DNA of 64,000 nt, taken from the NCBI GenBank assembly GCA_003248935.1, contig QFQF01000013.1, forward strand, positions 55,883 to 119,882. The letters are read 5' to 3'. This document shows, piece after piece, positions 32,881 to 40,078 of the stretch (position 1 is the stretch's first letter; each line of letters starts with the position of its first letter). Both the position numbers and the translations under genes were made by a program. Source of the stretch: Sphingobium sp. GTDB lineage: Bacteria > Pseudomonadota > Alphaproteobacteria > Sphingomonadales > Sphingomonadaceae. The notes beneath the pieces are model-generated. The model did no database searches. It was not told the origin of the DNA and was given only the letters and a program-made list of their open reading frames with translations.

Positions 32881-33063
32881 TCAAGACAGGAAGCTGTAGA
32901 ACACCGTAAAGAACGCGCTGAAGCTCAGCAGAAACAGCTTCCAGTCGTTCCGGTCAGCCCCATTCGGATCGGTATCGATCGGCGTCGTCACCTGCGCAGG
33001 CAGTCCGCGCCGAAACGGATGGCGGGCATGTTCGGTCGAAAGGACGAGGGCTCGTTTGCGCAT
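32881..33063 (-). CDS. Small single-pass membrane protein
   Basis: The 60-residue product begins MRKRALVLSTEHARHPFRRGL, has a polar middle (TDPNGADRNDWK) and a C-terminal hydrophobic helix (LFLLSFSAFFTVFYSFLS), a tail-anchored layout. I recall similar short proteins in sphingomonads, with no known function. The start lies 11 bases from a CtrA-like box. It is convergent with the LplT-like gene, 13 bases apart. Confidence 0.7.
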   Translation of the reverse strand: MRKRALVLSTEHARHPFRRGLPAQVTTPIDTDPNGADRNDWKLFLLSFSAFFTVFYSFLS

Positions 33064-33073
33064 GGTCCAAACG

Positions 33074-33117
33074 TTAACGCCCCGTTTACGATTCCGGCCA
33101 CGCCCAATGATGGTTAA
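33074..33117. promoter_or_regulatory. CtrA-like sites between the small membrane protein and the PilZ gene
   Basis: TTAA-N7-TTTAC at 33074-33089 matches the full CtrA consensus TTAA-N7-TTAAC with one change. A half-site TTAACCAT follows on the reverse strand at 33110-33117. Three GANTC sites also occur between 33089 and 33235. This suggests cell-cycle control of one or both divergent genes. Confidence 0.45.
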
Positions 33118-33265
33118 GCGCCCGTCGTTTCATTCCGGGACAGTCATGAACGTCCCGGCAACCATGATTTTTGATGATTCGCTAGGCAACGGCCCCGCAT
33201 TTTGGGGCGTCGCGGTGGGACTCGGTCAAAAGCCGGGGTAACGTCTACGCAGTGGAGAGCAAAAA

Positions 33266-33925
33266 ATGGAGCATATGGGAACGGCATCGCCGGCCCTGGT
33301 CTCCCTGGTGGATCGGATGACCGAGACCACGGAGCGGCGCAACGACAAGCGCCATATGACCGTGCTGCGGGTCGGAAAGCTGACCGGGCGCCGCGGCGAG
33401 GAATTGTGCCTGATCCGCAATATCTCGGATGGCGGCCTGATGGCGCATGTCTATGCCGAGCATCAGCCTGCGTCCTGCGTCACCATGGAAATCCGCAACG
33501 GCCATGTGCTGAGCGGAACGGTGGCCTGGGCCAGGCCGAACCGGATCGGCGTCGCGTTCGACGAGCGCATCGACGTGCTCGCTTTCCTCGCCAACGAGCA
33601 GGAGGAGATGATCGGCGGCATGATACCGCGTGCGCCGCGCATCAGTGCGCGCACGGGCGTCGTCGTCCGTCGCGGCGCCCACTATGTCCATGCCCGACTC
33701 GAGGATATCTCCCTGGGCGGTGCCAAGGTAACGGAGGGCGAGGCTTTCGACGCCGACGATGACGTCGTCCTGATGGTTCAGGGTCTTCCCCCCCGCGCCG
33801 GCACGATCAGGTGGCGTCGGGAGGGACGAGCCGGAATCGGGTTCAACGAGACCGTGCCGTTCGAGGAACTGGCGCAATGGGTCGTGCGCCATCCGGCTCC
33901 CGTCGCACCGATGGGCACGTCCTGA
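33266..33925 (+). CDS. Tandem PilZ-domain protein (probable c-di-GMP effector)
   Basis: The 219-residue soluble protein has two PilZ-like domains. The first (about 24-115) contains RRNDKRH and RNISDGGL, matching the RxxxR and D/NxSxxG c-di-GMP-binding motifs. The second (about 128-210) has RLEDISLGGAKV but lacks an obvious RxxxR. There is no output domain, so it probably acts by protein contacts, for instance on motility, polysaccharide synthesis or cell cycle. The upstream region has CtrA-like and GANTC sites. An ATG-rich start (MEHMG) leaves M4 possible. Confidence 0.88.
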   Translation: MEHMGTASPALVSLVDRMTETTERRNDKRHMTVLRVGKLTGRRGEELCLIRNISDGGLMAHVYAEHQPASCVTMEIRNGHVLSGTVAWARPNRIGVAFDERIDVLAFLANEQEEMIGGMIPRAPRISARTGVVVRRGAHYVHARLEDISLGGAKVTEGEAFDADDDVVLMVQGLPPRAGTIRWRREGRAGIGFNETVPFEELAQWVVRHPAPVAPMGTS

Positions 33926-33960
33926 CGGCGGCGGCACGCACACGCGTCAGCCAAAACAAG

Positions 33961-33986
33961 AAAGGCGGCCTTGAAGGGCCGCCTTT
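33961..33986. terminator. Bidirectional terminator between the PilZ gene and tRNA-Ala
   Basis: AAAGGCGGCC (33961-33970) pairs perfectly with GGCCGCCTTT (33977-33986); TTTTC follows on the + strand and TTTCTTG on the reverse. It ends the PilZ gene and the tRNA gene, which face each other. Confidence 0.85.
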
Positions 33987-34008
33987 TCTGCATTCAACCA
34001 GTCGAAAT

Positions 34009-34084
<76 letters not shown>

Positions 34085-34208
34085 ACGTTTCAGACGGCCC
34101 AAGGGCCATCCTGCTGGTCTCTTTCCCGACGCCACCGCACCGCTTGGCGCGTCATCGTCGTTCCGGAGGCGCCGCCTTTAGTCGAGCAGGCGCCCCTTTT
34201 GCAAGCGC

Positions 34209-34541
34209 TTAATTGTCGTCCTCGTCGTCGCCGTCGCCGGCATCGACGCCAAGGTCGTCGTCACCGCCCAGATCCACGTCGTTGTCGGGCGAATCCTCGT
34301 CCTCGTCGACATCGAGATCCAGATCGTCGTCCACGCTTTCCATCTCGCCGTCGGCGGTCTCAACGACCTTCTTGGGCGCCTCCTCGTAAACGAGCGGCTG
34401 CTGCTTCGACTTGAGAACCGGCTCCGGCTCCCAATGCGATTGGCAGTTGATGCAGGTGACGGGATCGTCCTTGCCCAGATCGTAAAAGCGCGTGCCGCAC
34501 TTCGGGCAGGTCCGCTTCGTACCCCATTCAGGCTTCACCAT
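34209..34541 (-). CDS. TIGR02300 family zinc-ribbon protein with an acidic tail
   Basis: The 110-residue protein begins with a zinc ribbon (CPKCGTRFYDLGKDDPVTCINC, residues 12-33 in outline) and ends with about 45 residues of almost only Asp, Glu and Gly. This FYDLN-motif family is confined mainly to alphaproteobacteria and has no established function. The acidic tail comes from GAC/GAT/GAG runs, a low-complexity stretch at 34209-34340. It is divergent from aroA. Confidence 0.92.
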   Translation of the reverse strand: MVKPEWGTKRTCPKCGTRFYDLGKDDPVTCINCQSHWEPEPVLKSKQQPLVYEEAPKKVVETADGEMESVDDDLDLDVDEDEDSPDNDVDLGGDDDLGVDAGDGDDEDDN

Positions 34542-34690
34542 GTGTCGCCTCTATCCTTCCAGACGAAAATGAGAAAATGCGCGTCCCGGTTGCCAGGGCG
34601 CGAAGTGTCGGGCGCCTTGCCATAGCGGAACGGCGCTGTCAAAAGCCGCCTCGCTTTTTTCTGTTCCCGTTTTGACGGATTTCCATTTCG

Positions 34691-36034
34691 ATGCACACCC
34701 CCCTGCCCCAGCCGATGACCTTCACCGCCGCGCCCGCGCTTTCCGGAACCGCGTCCGTGCCGGGCGACAAGAGCATCTCCCACCGCTCGCTGATGCTGTC
34801 TGCCCTCGCCGTCGGCGACAGCCGGATCGAGGGACTGCTGGAGGGCGAGGACGTGCTCGCCACGGCGGCGGCGATGCGCGCGATGGGCGCGACGATCGAG
34901 CGGGACGCGCACGGCATCTGGCATGTCGCGGGCGTCGGCGTCGGCGGCCTGCTCCAGCCCTCGACCGCGCTGGACATGGGGAACAGCGGCACCTCCACCC
35001 GATTGCTGATGGGCCTGCTCGCCAGCCATGCGCTGACGGCGACGTTCGTGGGCGACGCCTCCCTGAGCAAGCGTCCGATGGGACGGGTGACGGAGCCGCT
35101 GGCGCTGATGGGTGCCGATTTCACCGCCAGCCCGGGCGGGCGCCTGCCCCTCACGATGCGCGGCCTGTGCCCCGCCGTGCCGATCGCATATCGCCTGCCC
35201 GTCGCTTCGGCGCAGGTAAAGTCCGCGATATTGCTCGCGGGCCTCAACACGCCGGGTATCACACGCGTCACAGAGCCGATTCCCACCCGGGATCACAGCG
35301 AACGGATGCTGAAGGGTTTCGGCGCCGACCTGTCGGTGGAGACCGAAAGCGACGGGACGCGAATCATCAGCCTGACCGGTGAGGCCGAACTGCGCCCGTG
35401 CCATATCACCGTGCCGGGCGATCCTTCCTCCGCCGCCTTCCCGATGGTCGCCGCGCTGCTGGTGCCGGGGTCGCGCGTGACGATCGCCAATGTCGGCCTC
35501 AATCCGACCCGGGCGGGCCTCGTCGACCTGCTGAAGGAGATGGGCGGCAATATAGAGATCGCCAATCCCCGCGAGGTTGGGGGCGAGCCGGTCGGCGATA
35601 TCGTGGTCACGGCGTCCAGCCTGCGCGGCGTGGAGCCCGACCCGGCCCGCGCGCCTGCGATGATCGACGAGTATCCGGTCGCGTTCGTCGCCGCCGCGCT
35701 CGCCGAAGGACGCAGCATCTTCCGCGGACTCGAAGAATTGCGGGTCAAGGAGTCCGACCGGATCACCACGATGGCCGAGGGCCTGCGCACCATCGGCGCG
35801 CGCGTCGAGGAACTGGAGGACGGCCTGATCATCGAGGGCACCGGCGGCGCTCCGCTCGCCGGCGGCGGGCCGATCGCCACCCGGCTCGACCATCGCATCG
35901 CGATGAGCTTCGCCGTCGCAGGCCTCGTGTCGCGGGATGGCGTGATGATCGACGACATGCGCCCGGTCGCCACCAGCTTCCCCGGCTTCATCGACCTGCT
36001 GCACGCGCTCGGCGCACTCGGGGCCGCTTCATGA
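34691..36034 (+). CDS. aroA: 3-phosphoshikimate 1-carboxyvinyltransferase (EPSP synthase), class II-like
   Basis: AroA joins shikimate-3-phosphate and PEP in aromatic amino acid synthesis. The 447-residue protein has SVPGDKSISHRSLML, DASLSKRPMGRV, ASAQVKSAILLAGLNTPG, the catalytic DEYP and ELRVKESDR, and DHRIAMSFAV. The overall pattern is that of class II enzymes such as the Agrobacterium CP4 protein. However the PEP-site loop is GNSGTSTRL, with Gly where CP4 has its distinctive Ala. No clear binding site precedes ATG 34691. The stop overlaps the next gene (ATGA). Confidence 0.96.
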   Translation: MHTPLPQPMTFTAAPALSGTASVPGDKSISHRSLMLSALAVGDSRIEGLLEGEDVLATAAAMRAMGATIERDAHGIWHVAGVGVGGLLQPSTALDMGNSGTSTRLLMGLLASHALTATFVGDASLSKRPMGRVTEPLALMGADFTASPGGRLPLTMRGLCPAVPIAYRLPVASAQVKSAILLAGLNTPGITRVTEPIPTRDHSERMLKGFGADLSVETESDGTRIISLTGEAELRPCHITVPGDPSSAAFPMVAALLVPGSRVTIANVGLNPTRAGLVDLLKEMGGNIEIANPREVGGEPVGDIVVTASSLRGVEPDPARAPAMIDEYPVAFVAAALAEGRSIFRGLEELRVKESDRITTMAEGLRTIGARVEELEDGLIIEGTGGAPLAGGGPIATRLDHRIAMSFAVAGLVSRDGVMIDDMRPVATSFPGFIDLLHALGALGAAS

Positions 36035-36285
36035 CGTTCGACCTTGCCGATATCATCGGCCTGACCGGCAGCGGAATGATGGTCGTCGCCTATGCGTACA
36101 GCAATATCGCGAAGGCCATGAACTTCATCCTGTTCAACCTGCTGAACCTCGTCGGTTCCCTGCTGCTGATCTTTTCGCTGATGGTACATTTCAACGTCGC
36201 GTCGATGGCGATGGAGATCGTCTGGACGGTGATCGCCCTGTTCGGCCTGATCAAGGCGCTCCGCAACAAGGGACGAGCCGCATGA
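36031..36285 (+). CDS. Small membrane protein of the CBU_0592 type
   Basis: The 84-residue product starts MTFDLADIIGLTGSGMMVVAYAY and has three hydrophobic stretches, with NFILFNLLNLVGSLLLIFSL in the middle. The GLxGxxxxxxAY...NxxNLxGxxLL pattern is that of a small permease-like family of unknown role. It is coupled by 4-base overlaps to aroA upstream and cmk downstream, so its translation depends on this housekeeping operon. Confidence 0.85.
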   Translation: MTFDLADIIGLTGSGMMVVAYAYSNIAKAMNFILFNLLNLVGSLLLIFSLMVHFNVASMAMEIVWTVIALFGLIKALRNKGRAA

Positions 36286-36917
36286 TCATCGCCGTCGATG
36301 GCCCGGCCGCGTCGGGCAAGGGCACGATCGCCAAGGCACTTGGCCGCCATTACGGCCTGCCCTGCCTCGACACCGGCCTCCTCTATCGTGCCGTCGGCCT
36401 TTGCGTGCTGAAGGCGGGCGGCGATCCGGACCGGGAAACCGACGCGCTGACCGCCTGCGGGTTCGATGACGCGATCCTCGACGATCCGGCCCTGCGGTCG
36501 GAGGCGGTCGGCTCGCTCGCCTCGCGCGTGTCGATCCACCAGAGCGTCCGTCAGGCGCTGGTGAAACGCCAACGCGATTTCGCCACCCAGCCGGGCGGCG
36601 CCATTCTCGACGGACGCGACATCGCGACCGTGATCGCACCGGACGCCGACGCGAAGATTTTCGTGACGGCCGCCGTCGCTGTCCGCGCGCAGCGGCGCTT
36701 CCTCGACGCGCAGGCGCAGGGCGGCCACCCCGACCTCCCCTCCCTGATCGCCGACATCGAGGCGCGCGATATCCGCGACATGAGCCGCGACCATGCCCCT
36801 CTTCGTCAGGCCGAAGGCGCGGACTTGCTAGATACCAGCGATTTGTCTATAGACGCCGCCGTCCAGCGGGCGATTGCGCTTGTGGACGCCCAGTTGGAAC
36901 GTCGGCAAATAGACTGA
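36282..36917 (+). CDS. cmk: Cytidylate kinase
   Basis: Cmk phosphorylates CMP and dCMP using ATP. The 211-residue protein has the P-loop IAVDGPAASGKGTIAK at the start, LDTGLLYRAVG for CMP binding, and LDGRDIATVIAPDADAKIFVTA. The ATG overlaps the preceding stop. The aroA-cmk-rpsA order is widespread in proteobacteria. The gap to rpsA is 172 bases, so rpsA may have its own promoter. Confidence 0.96.
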   Translation: MIIAVDGPAASGKGTIAKALGRHYGLPCLDTGLLYRAVGLCVLKAGGDPDRETDALTACGFDDAILDDPALRSEAVGSLASRVSIHQSVRQALVKRQRDFATQPGGAILDGRDIATVIAPDADAKIFVTAAVAVRAQRRFLDAQAQGGHPDLPSLIADIEARDIRDMSRDHAPLRQAEGADLLDTSDLSIDAAVQRAIALVDAQLERRQID

Positions 36918-37089
36918 CGCATGGAGGCGCACGGGATTCCGTCGCGCCCCTTTCGCTTTCCGGCGGGTGCCCACACACGCACGATCCTTCGCGGGATGCC
37001 CGCATGGCATGAGGCTGCGCGGGCGGTTTGGCCAAAGACCGCCGGAGACAACCGGCTGGCCAGCAATGACGAGTGAAGGACAGATATTC

Positions 37090-38802
37090 ATGGCCTCTAC
37101 GGCATTCCCCTCGCGCGACGATTTTGCCGCGCTTCTCAATGATTCCCTGGGTGGTGAAGACGGCGGCTTCGAAGGCCGCGTCGTCAAGGGCACCGTGACC
37201 GGCATCGAAAACGACATGGCGCTGATCGACGTCGGCCTGAAGTCGGAAGGCCGCGTGCCGCTGCGCGAATTCGCGATGCCGGGCCAGAAGGCCGACCTGA
37301 AGGTCGGTGACGAGGTCGAAGTCTATGTCGACCGTGTCGAGAACGCCCATGGCGAAGCGATGCTGTCGCGCGACCGCGCACGCCGCGAAGCCGCCTGGGA
37401 CAAGCTGGAGGCAGAGTTCTCCGAGAACACCCGCGTCGAAGGCATCATCTTCGGCCGCGTCAAGGGCGGCTTCACCGTCGACCTCGACGGCGCCGTGGCC
37501 TTCCTGCCCGGTTCGCAGGTCGACATCCGCCCCGTCCGCGACGTCACCCCGCTGATGGACATCCCCCAGCCCTTCCAGATCCTGAAGATGGATCGCCGCC
37601 GCGGCAACATCGTCGTGTCGCGTCGCGCCATCCTGGAAGAGACCCGCGCCGAGCAGCGCAGCGGCCTCATCCAGACCCTGCACGAGGGTCAGGTGATCGA
37701 GGGCGTGGTCAAGAACATCACCGATTACGGTGCGTTCGTTGATCTGGGTGGCATCGACGGCCTGCTGCACGTCACCGACCTCAGCTACAAGCGGATCAAC
37801 CACCCGAACGAGATGATCAACATCGGCGACACCGTCCGTGTCCAGATCATCCGCATCAACCGCGAGACGCAGCGCATCAGCCTGGGCATGAAGCAGCTTG
37901 AGAGCGATCCGTGGGAAGGCGCGAGCGCCAAGTACCCGATCGGCGCCAAGCTGTCGGGCCGTGTCACCAACATCACCGAATACGGCGCCTTCGTGGAGCT
38001 GGAGCCGGGCATCGAGGGACTGGTCCACGTTTCGGAAATGTCCTGGACCAAGAAGAACGTCCACCCGGGCAAGATCGTCTCGACCAGCCAGGAAGTCGAA
38101 GTGCTGGTGCTGGAAGTCGACGAAGACAAGCGCCGCATCTCGCTCGGCCTCAAGCAGGCCCAGTCGAACCCGTGGGACAGCTTCGCCGAGAAGCACCCGA
38201 TCGGTTCGGTCGTCGAGGGCGAAGTCAAGAACGCCACCGAGTTCGGCCTGTTCATCGGCCTGGACGGCGACGTGGACGGCATGGTCCACATGTCCGACAT
38301 CGCCTGGGGCATCTCCGGCGAGGACGCGCTGGCCCTGCACCGCAAGGGCGAGGTCGTTCAGGCTGTCGTGCTCGACATCGACACCGACAAGGAGCGCATC
38401 AGCCTTGGCATGAAGCAGCTTGAGCGTGGCGCCCCGGGCGCTGGCGTCAGCGCTTCGGCCGGCACCGGCCTCGGCAAGAACGAGATCGTCACCGTCACGG
38501 TTCTCGAAGTCCGCGACGGCGGCCTGGAGGTTCAGGCCGGCGAAGACGGCGCCACCGGCTTCATCAAGCGCAGCGACCTCGGCCGCGACCGCGACGAGCA
38601 GCGTCCGGACCGCTTCCAGGTCGGCCAGAAGCTCGACGCGATGGTCATCGGTTTCGACCGTGCGAAGAAGCCGAACTTCTCGGTCAAGGCACTGCAGATC
38701 GCCGAAGAGAAGCAGGCCGTCGCACAGTATGGCTCGTCGGACAGCGGCGCGTCGCTGGGCGACATTCTTGGCGAAGCACTCAAGGCCAAGAGCGAAGGCT
38801 GA
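37090..38802 (+). CDS. rpsA: 30S ribosomal protein S1
   Basis: S1 helps mRNAs dock on the 30S subunit. The 570-residue protein contains six S1 (OB-fold) repeats, for example VVKNITDYGAFVDLGGIDGLLHVTDLSY, RVTNITEYGAFVELEPGIEGLVHVSEMSW and EVKNATEFGLFIGLDGDVDGMVHMSDIAW in the family pattern. The start MASTAFPSRDDF is preceded by GAAGGA; the in-frame extension to 36967 is leader. In the leader, GGCGGT and ACCGCC around 37020-37045 can pair, a possible site for the autogenous control known for S1 genes. Confidence 0.97.
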   Translation: MASTAFPSRDDFAALLNDSLGGEDGGFEGRVVKGTVTGIENDMALIDVGLKSEGRVPLREFAMPGQKADLKVGDEVEVYVDRVENAHGEAMLSRDRARREAAWDKLEAEFSENTRVEGIIFGRVKGGFTVDLDGAVAFLPGSQVDIRPVRDVTPLMDIPQPFQILKMDRRRGNIVVSRRAILEETRAEQRSGLIQTLHEGQVIEGVVKNITDYGAFVDLGGIDGLLHVTDLSYKRINHPNEMINIGDTVRVQIIRINRETQRISLGMKQLESDPWEGASAKYPIGAKLSGRVTNITEYGAFVELEPGIEGLVHVSEMSWTKKNVHPGKIVSTSQEVEVLVLEVDEDKRRISLGLKQAQSNPWDSFAEKHPIGSVVEGEVKNATEFGLFIGLDGDVDGMVHMSDIAWGISGEDALALHRKGEVVQAVVLDIDTDKERISLGMKQLERGAPGAGVSASAGTGLGKNEIVTVTVLEVRDGGLEVQAGEDGATGFIKRSDLGRDRDEQRPDRFQVGQKLDAMVIGFDRAKKPNFSVKALQIAEEKQAVAQYGSSDSGASLGDILGEALKAKSEG

Positions 38803-38859
38803 TCCTTTACTGGAACTGCTTATGTAGTTTCTGATTGTTACCTTTGCGAAACATGGAAG

Positions 38860-38894
38860 GCCCGCCCCGGCATATAGTCCGGGGCGGGCTTTTT
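38860..38894 (+). terminator. Rho-independent terminator of rpsA
   Basis: GCCCGCCCCGG (38860-38870) pairs perfectly with CCGGGGCGGGC (38879-38889) around an 8-base loop, followed by five T. The rest of the 265-base gap to ihfB holds an AT-rich stretch with a CtrA-like TTAACCAT at 38915-38922 (reverse) and probably the ihfB promoter. Confidence 0.93.
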
Positions 38895-39067
38895 CATGCG
38901 GCAATCTCTCGGCTATGGTTAACGGTAACTTGTACCGATTTAAGTCACCACGTTGATTTTTCTACAAAACTCTTCCAAAAACCTACGATTGTCATACCCG
39001 CTACTTTTAGTTAAAAAGCCACTAGGCATTTCGGCAGGGGGTTCGCCGTTGCCCGGTGGGAGGCTAG

Positions 39068-39349
39068 ATGATCCGATCCGAACTGGTCCAGAAGTTGACC
39101 GAACAGAATGAAGGTCTGACCCTTCAGGAAGTCGAACGGATCGTCGATCTGTTCTTTCGGGAAATCATCGACCAACTGGCATCTGGCGGGCGTGTGGAGC
39201 TTCGCGGCTTCGGGGCGTTCACGACACGCGCACGTGACGCCCGTACCGGACGCAACCCCCGGACCGGCGAGGCCGTGCCCGTGTCCGCCAAGCGCGTCCC
39301 CTATTTCAAGCCCGGCAAGGAAATGCGGGAACGCCTCAACGACGATTGA
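39068..39349 (+). CDS. ihfB: Integration host factor subunit beta
   Basis: The 93-residue DNA-bending protein starts MIRSELVQKLTEQNEGLTL and has the HU/IHF pattern, with GRVELRGFGAFTTRARDARTGRNPRTGE forming the DNA-grasping arms, then FKPGKEMRERLND. IHF is a heterodimer; the alpha gene is not in the window. IHF commonly assists sigma-54 promoters, so it may serve the two sigma-54 activators encoded here. It follows rpsA, as in many proteobacteria. Confidence 0.95.
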   Translation: MIRSELVQKLTEQNEGLTLQEVERIVDLFFREIIDQLASGGRVELRGFGAFTTRARDARTGRNPRTGEAVPVSAKRVPYFKPGKEMRERLNDD

Positions 39350-39405
39350 GGCACACAGCCACGCGGCTTGACGTCCGCCCGGCAACCCTGCACTGGCCGC
39401 TGCAC

Positions 39406-39491
39406 GCGGACGTGGCGAAATCGGTAGACGCAGCGGACTTAAAATCCGTTTGCCTTTGGCAGTGCGGGTTCAAGTCCCGCCGTCCGCACCA
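39406..39491 (+). tRNA. tRNA-Leu (anticodon TAA)
   Basis: An 86-base cloverleaf with a long variable arm: acceptor GCGGACG pairs with CGTCCGC, the anticodon loop CTTAAAA has TAA, the variable arm is TGCCTTTGGCA, and the T arm contains GGTTCAAGTCC. CCA is encoded. It reads leucine codons TTA and TTG, which are rare in this GC-rich genome. Confidence 0.97.
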
Positions 39492-39575
39492 GCCGGACAT
39501 TGTAGGGCATATGGGTGCACTTTCGCCTGGAGGCTGGCGGTTGTCCGCCGCCACCCTCTCCCCTATGACCGGCCC

Positions 39576-39971
39576 ATGCCCCAGAACCACCAAGACAGGC
39601 TGACGCCATCGGATCGCCCGTTCTGGCCCGCCGCCAGGCGCAGCCTGCGCAATCGCTGCCCGGCCTGCGGCGAGGCACGGTTGTTCGAGCGCTTCCTGCG
39701 TCCCGTGCCGGAATGTCCGGCCTGTGGCCAGTCGTGGATCAGTCATCAGGCGGACGATTTCCCCGCCTATATCGTGATCCTGCTGCTCGGTCATCTCCTG
39801 GTACCGCTGATGATCGAGGTGAACGCCACCTTCGCGATTCCGCTATGGGTTCAGGGCCTGCTCTGGCCCGGCCTTGCCATCGTCCTCGCCGTCGGCATGA
39901 TCCAGCCGGTGAAGGGCGCGGTCATCGCCTTCCAGTGGTCCCGGCGGATGCACGGCTTCGCCACACCCTGA
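39576..39971 (+). CDS. DUF983 family membrane protein
   Basis: The 131-residue product has a zinc-ribbon-like N-terminus (RNRCPACGEARLFERFL and CPACGQSWISH) followed by two membrane helices (YIVILLLGHLLVPLMI and LLWPGLAIVLAVGMI). QADDFPAYIVI is a DUF983 hallmark. Some DUF983 proteins are near cytochrome oxidase genes, but not here. The ATG at 39576 is chosen because the upstream in-frame sequence lies in the tRNA gene. Confidence 0.88.
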   Translation: MPQNHQDRLTPSDRPFWPAARRSLRNRCPACGEARLFERFLRPVPECPACGQSWISHQADDFPAYIVILLLGHLLVPLMIEVNATFAIPLWVQGLLWPGLAIVLAVGMIQPVKGAVIAFQWSRRMHGFATP

Positions 39972-40040
39972 AACTAGAGGCAGTCTGAAGTCGGGTGGAA
40001 CAACCGACGGCTCACAGAATAGGGAAAACAAAGGATATTC

Positions 40041-40078
40041 AGAGCGGTGAACGATTCGATCCAATCGTTCACCGCTCT
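40041..40078. repeat. 38-bp perfect palindrome at the putA stop
   Basis: AGAGCGGTGAACGATT (40041-40056) and AATCGTTCACCGCTCT (40063-40078) pair perfectly around CGATCC. The last bases overlap the putA stop codon. AGAGC...GCTCT palindromes are common dispersed repeats in alphaproteobacteria, and this may be one; it could also end putA and DUF983 transcripts. No long T run follows. Confidence 0.65.

Noticed and set aside
34209..34340. Repetitive GAC/GTC-rich DNA
   Set aside because: It encodes the acidic tail of the TIGR02300 protein and is low complexity, not a repeat array or CRISPR.
36847..38904. A 685-codon open frame antisense to rpsA
   Set aside because: Its composition (Ala, Asp, His, Val strings) mirrors rpsA codons and it shows no domain; rpsA is certain.
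38915..38922. CtrA-like TTAACCAT upstream of ihfB
   Set aside because: A single half-site 145 bases from the gene, without GANTC or a second half; kept only as a note in the rpsA terminator entry.
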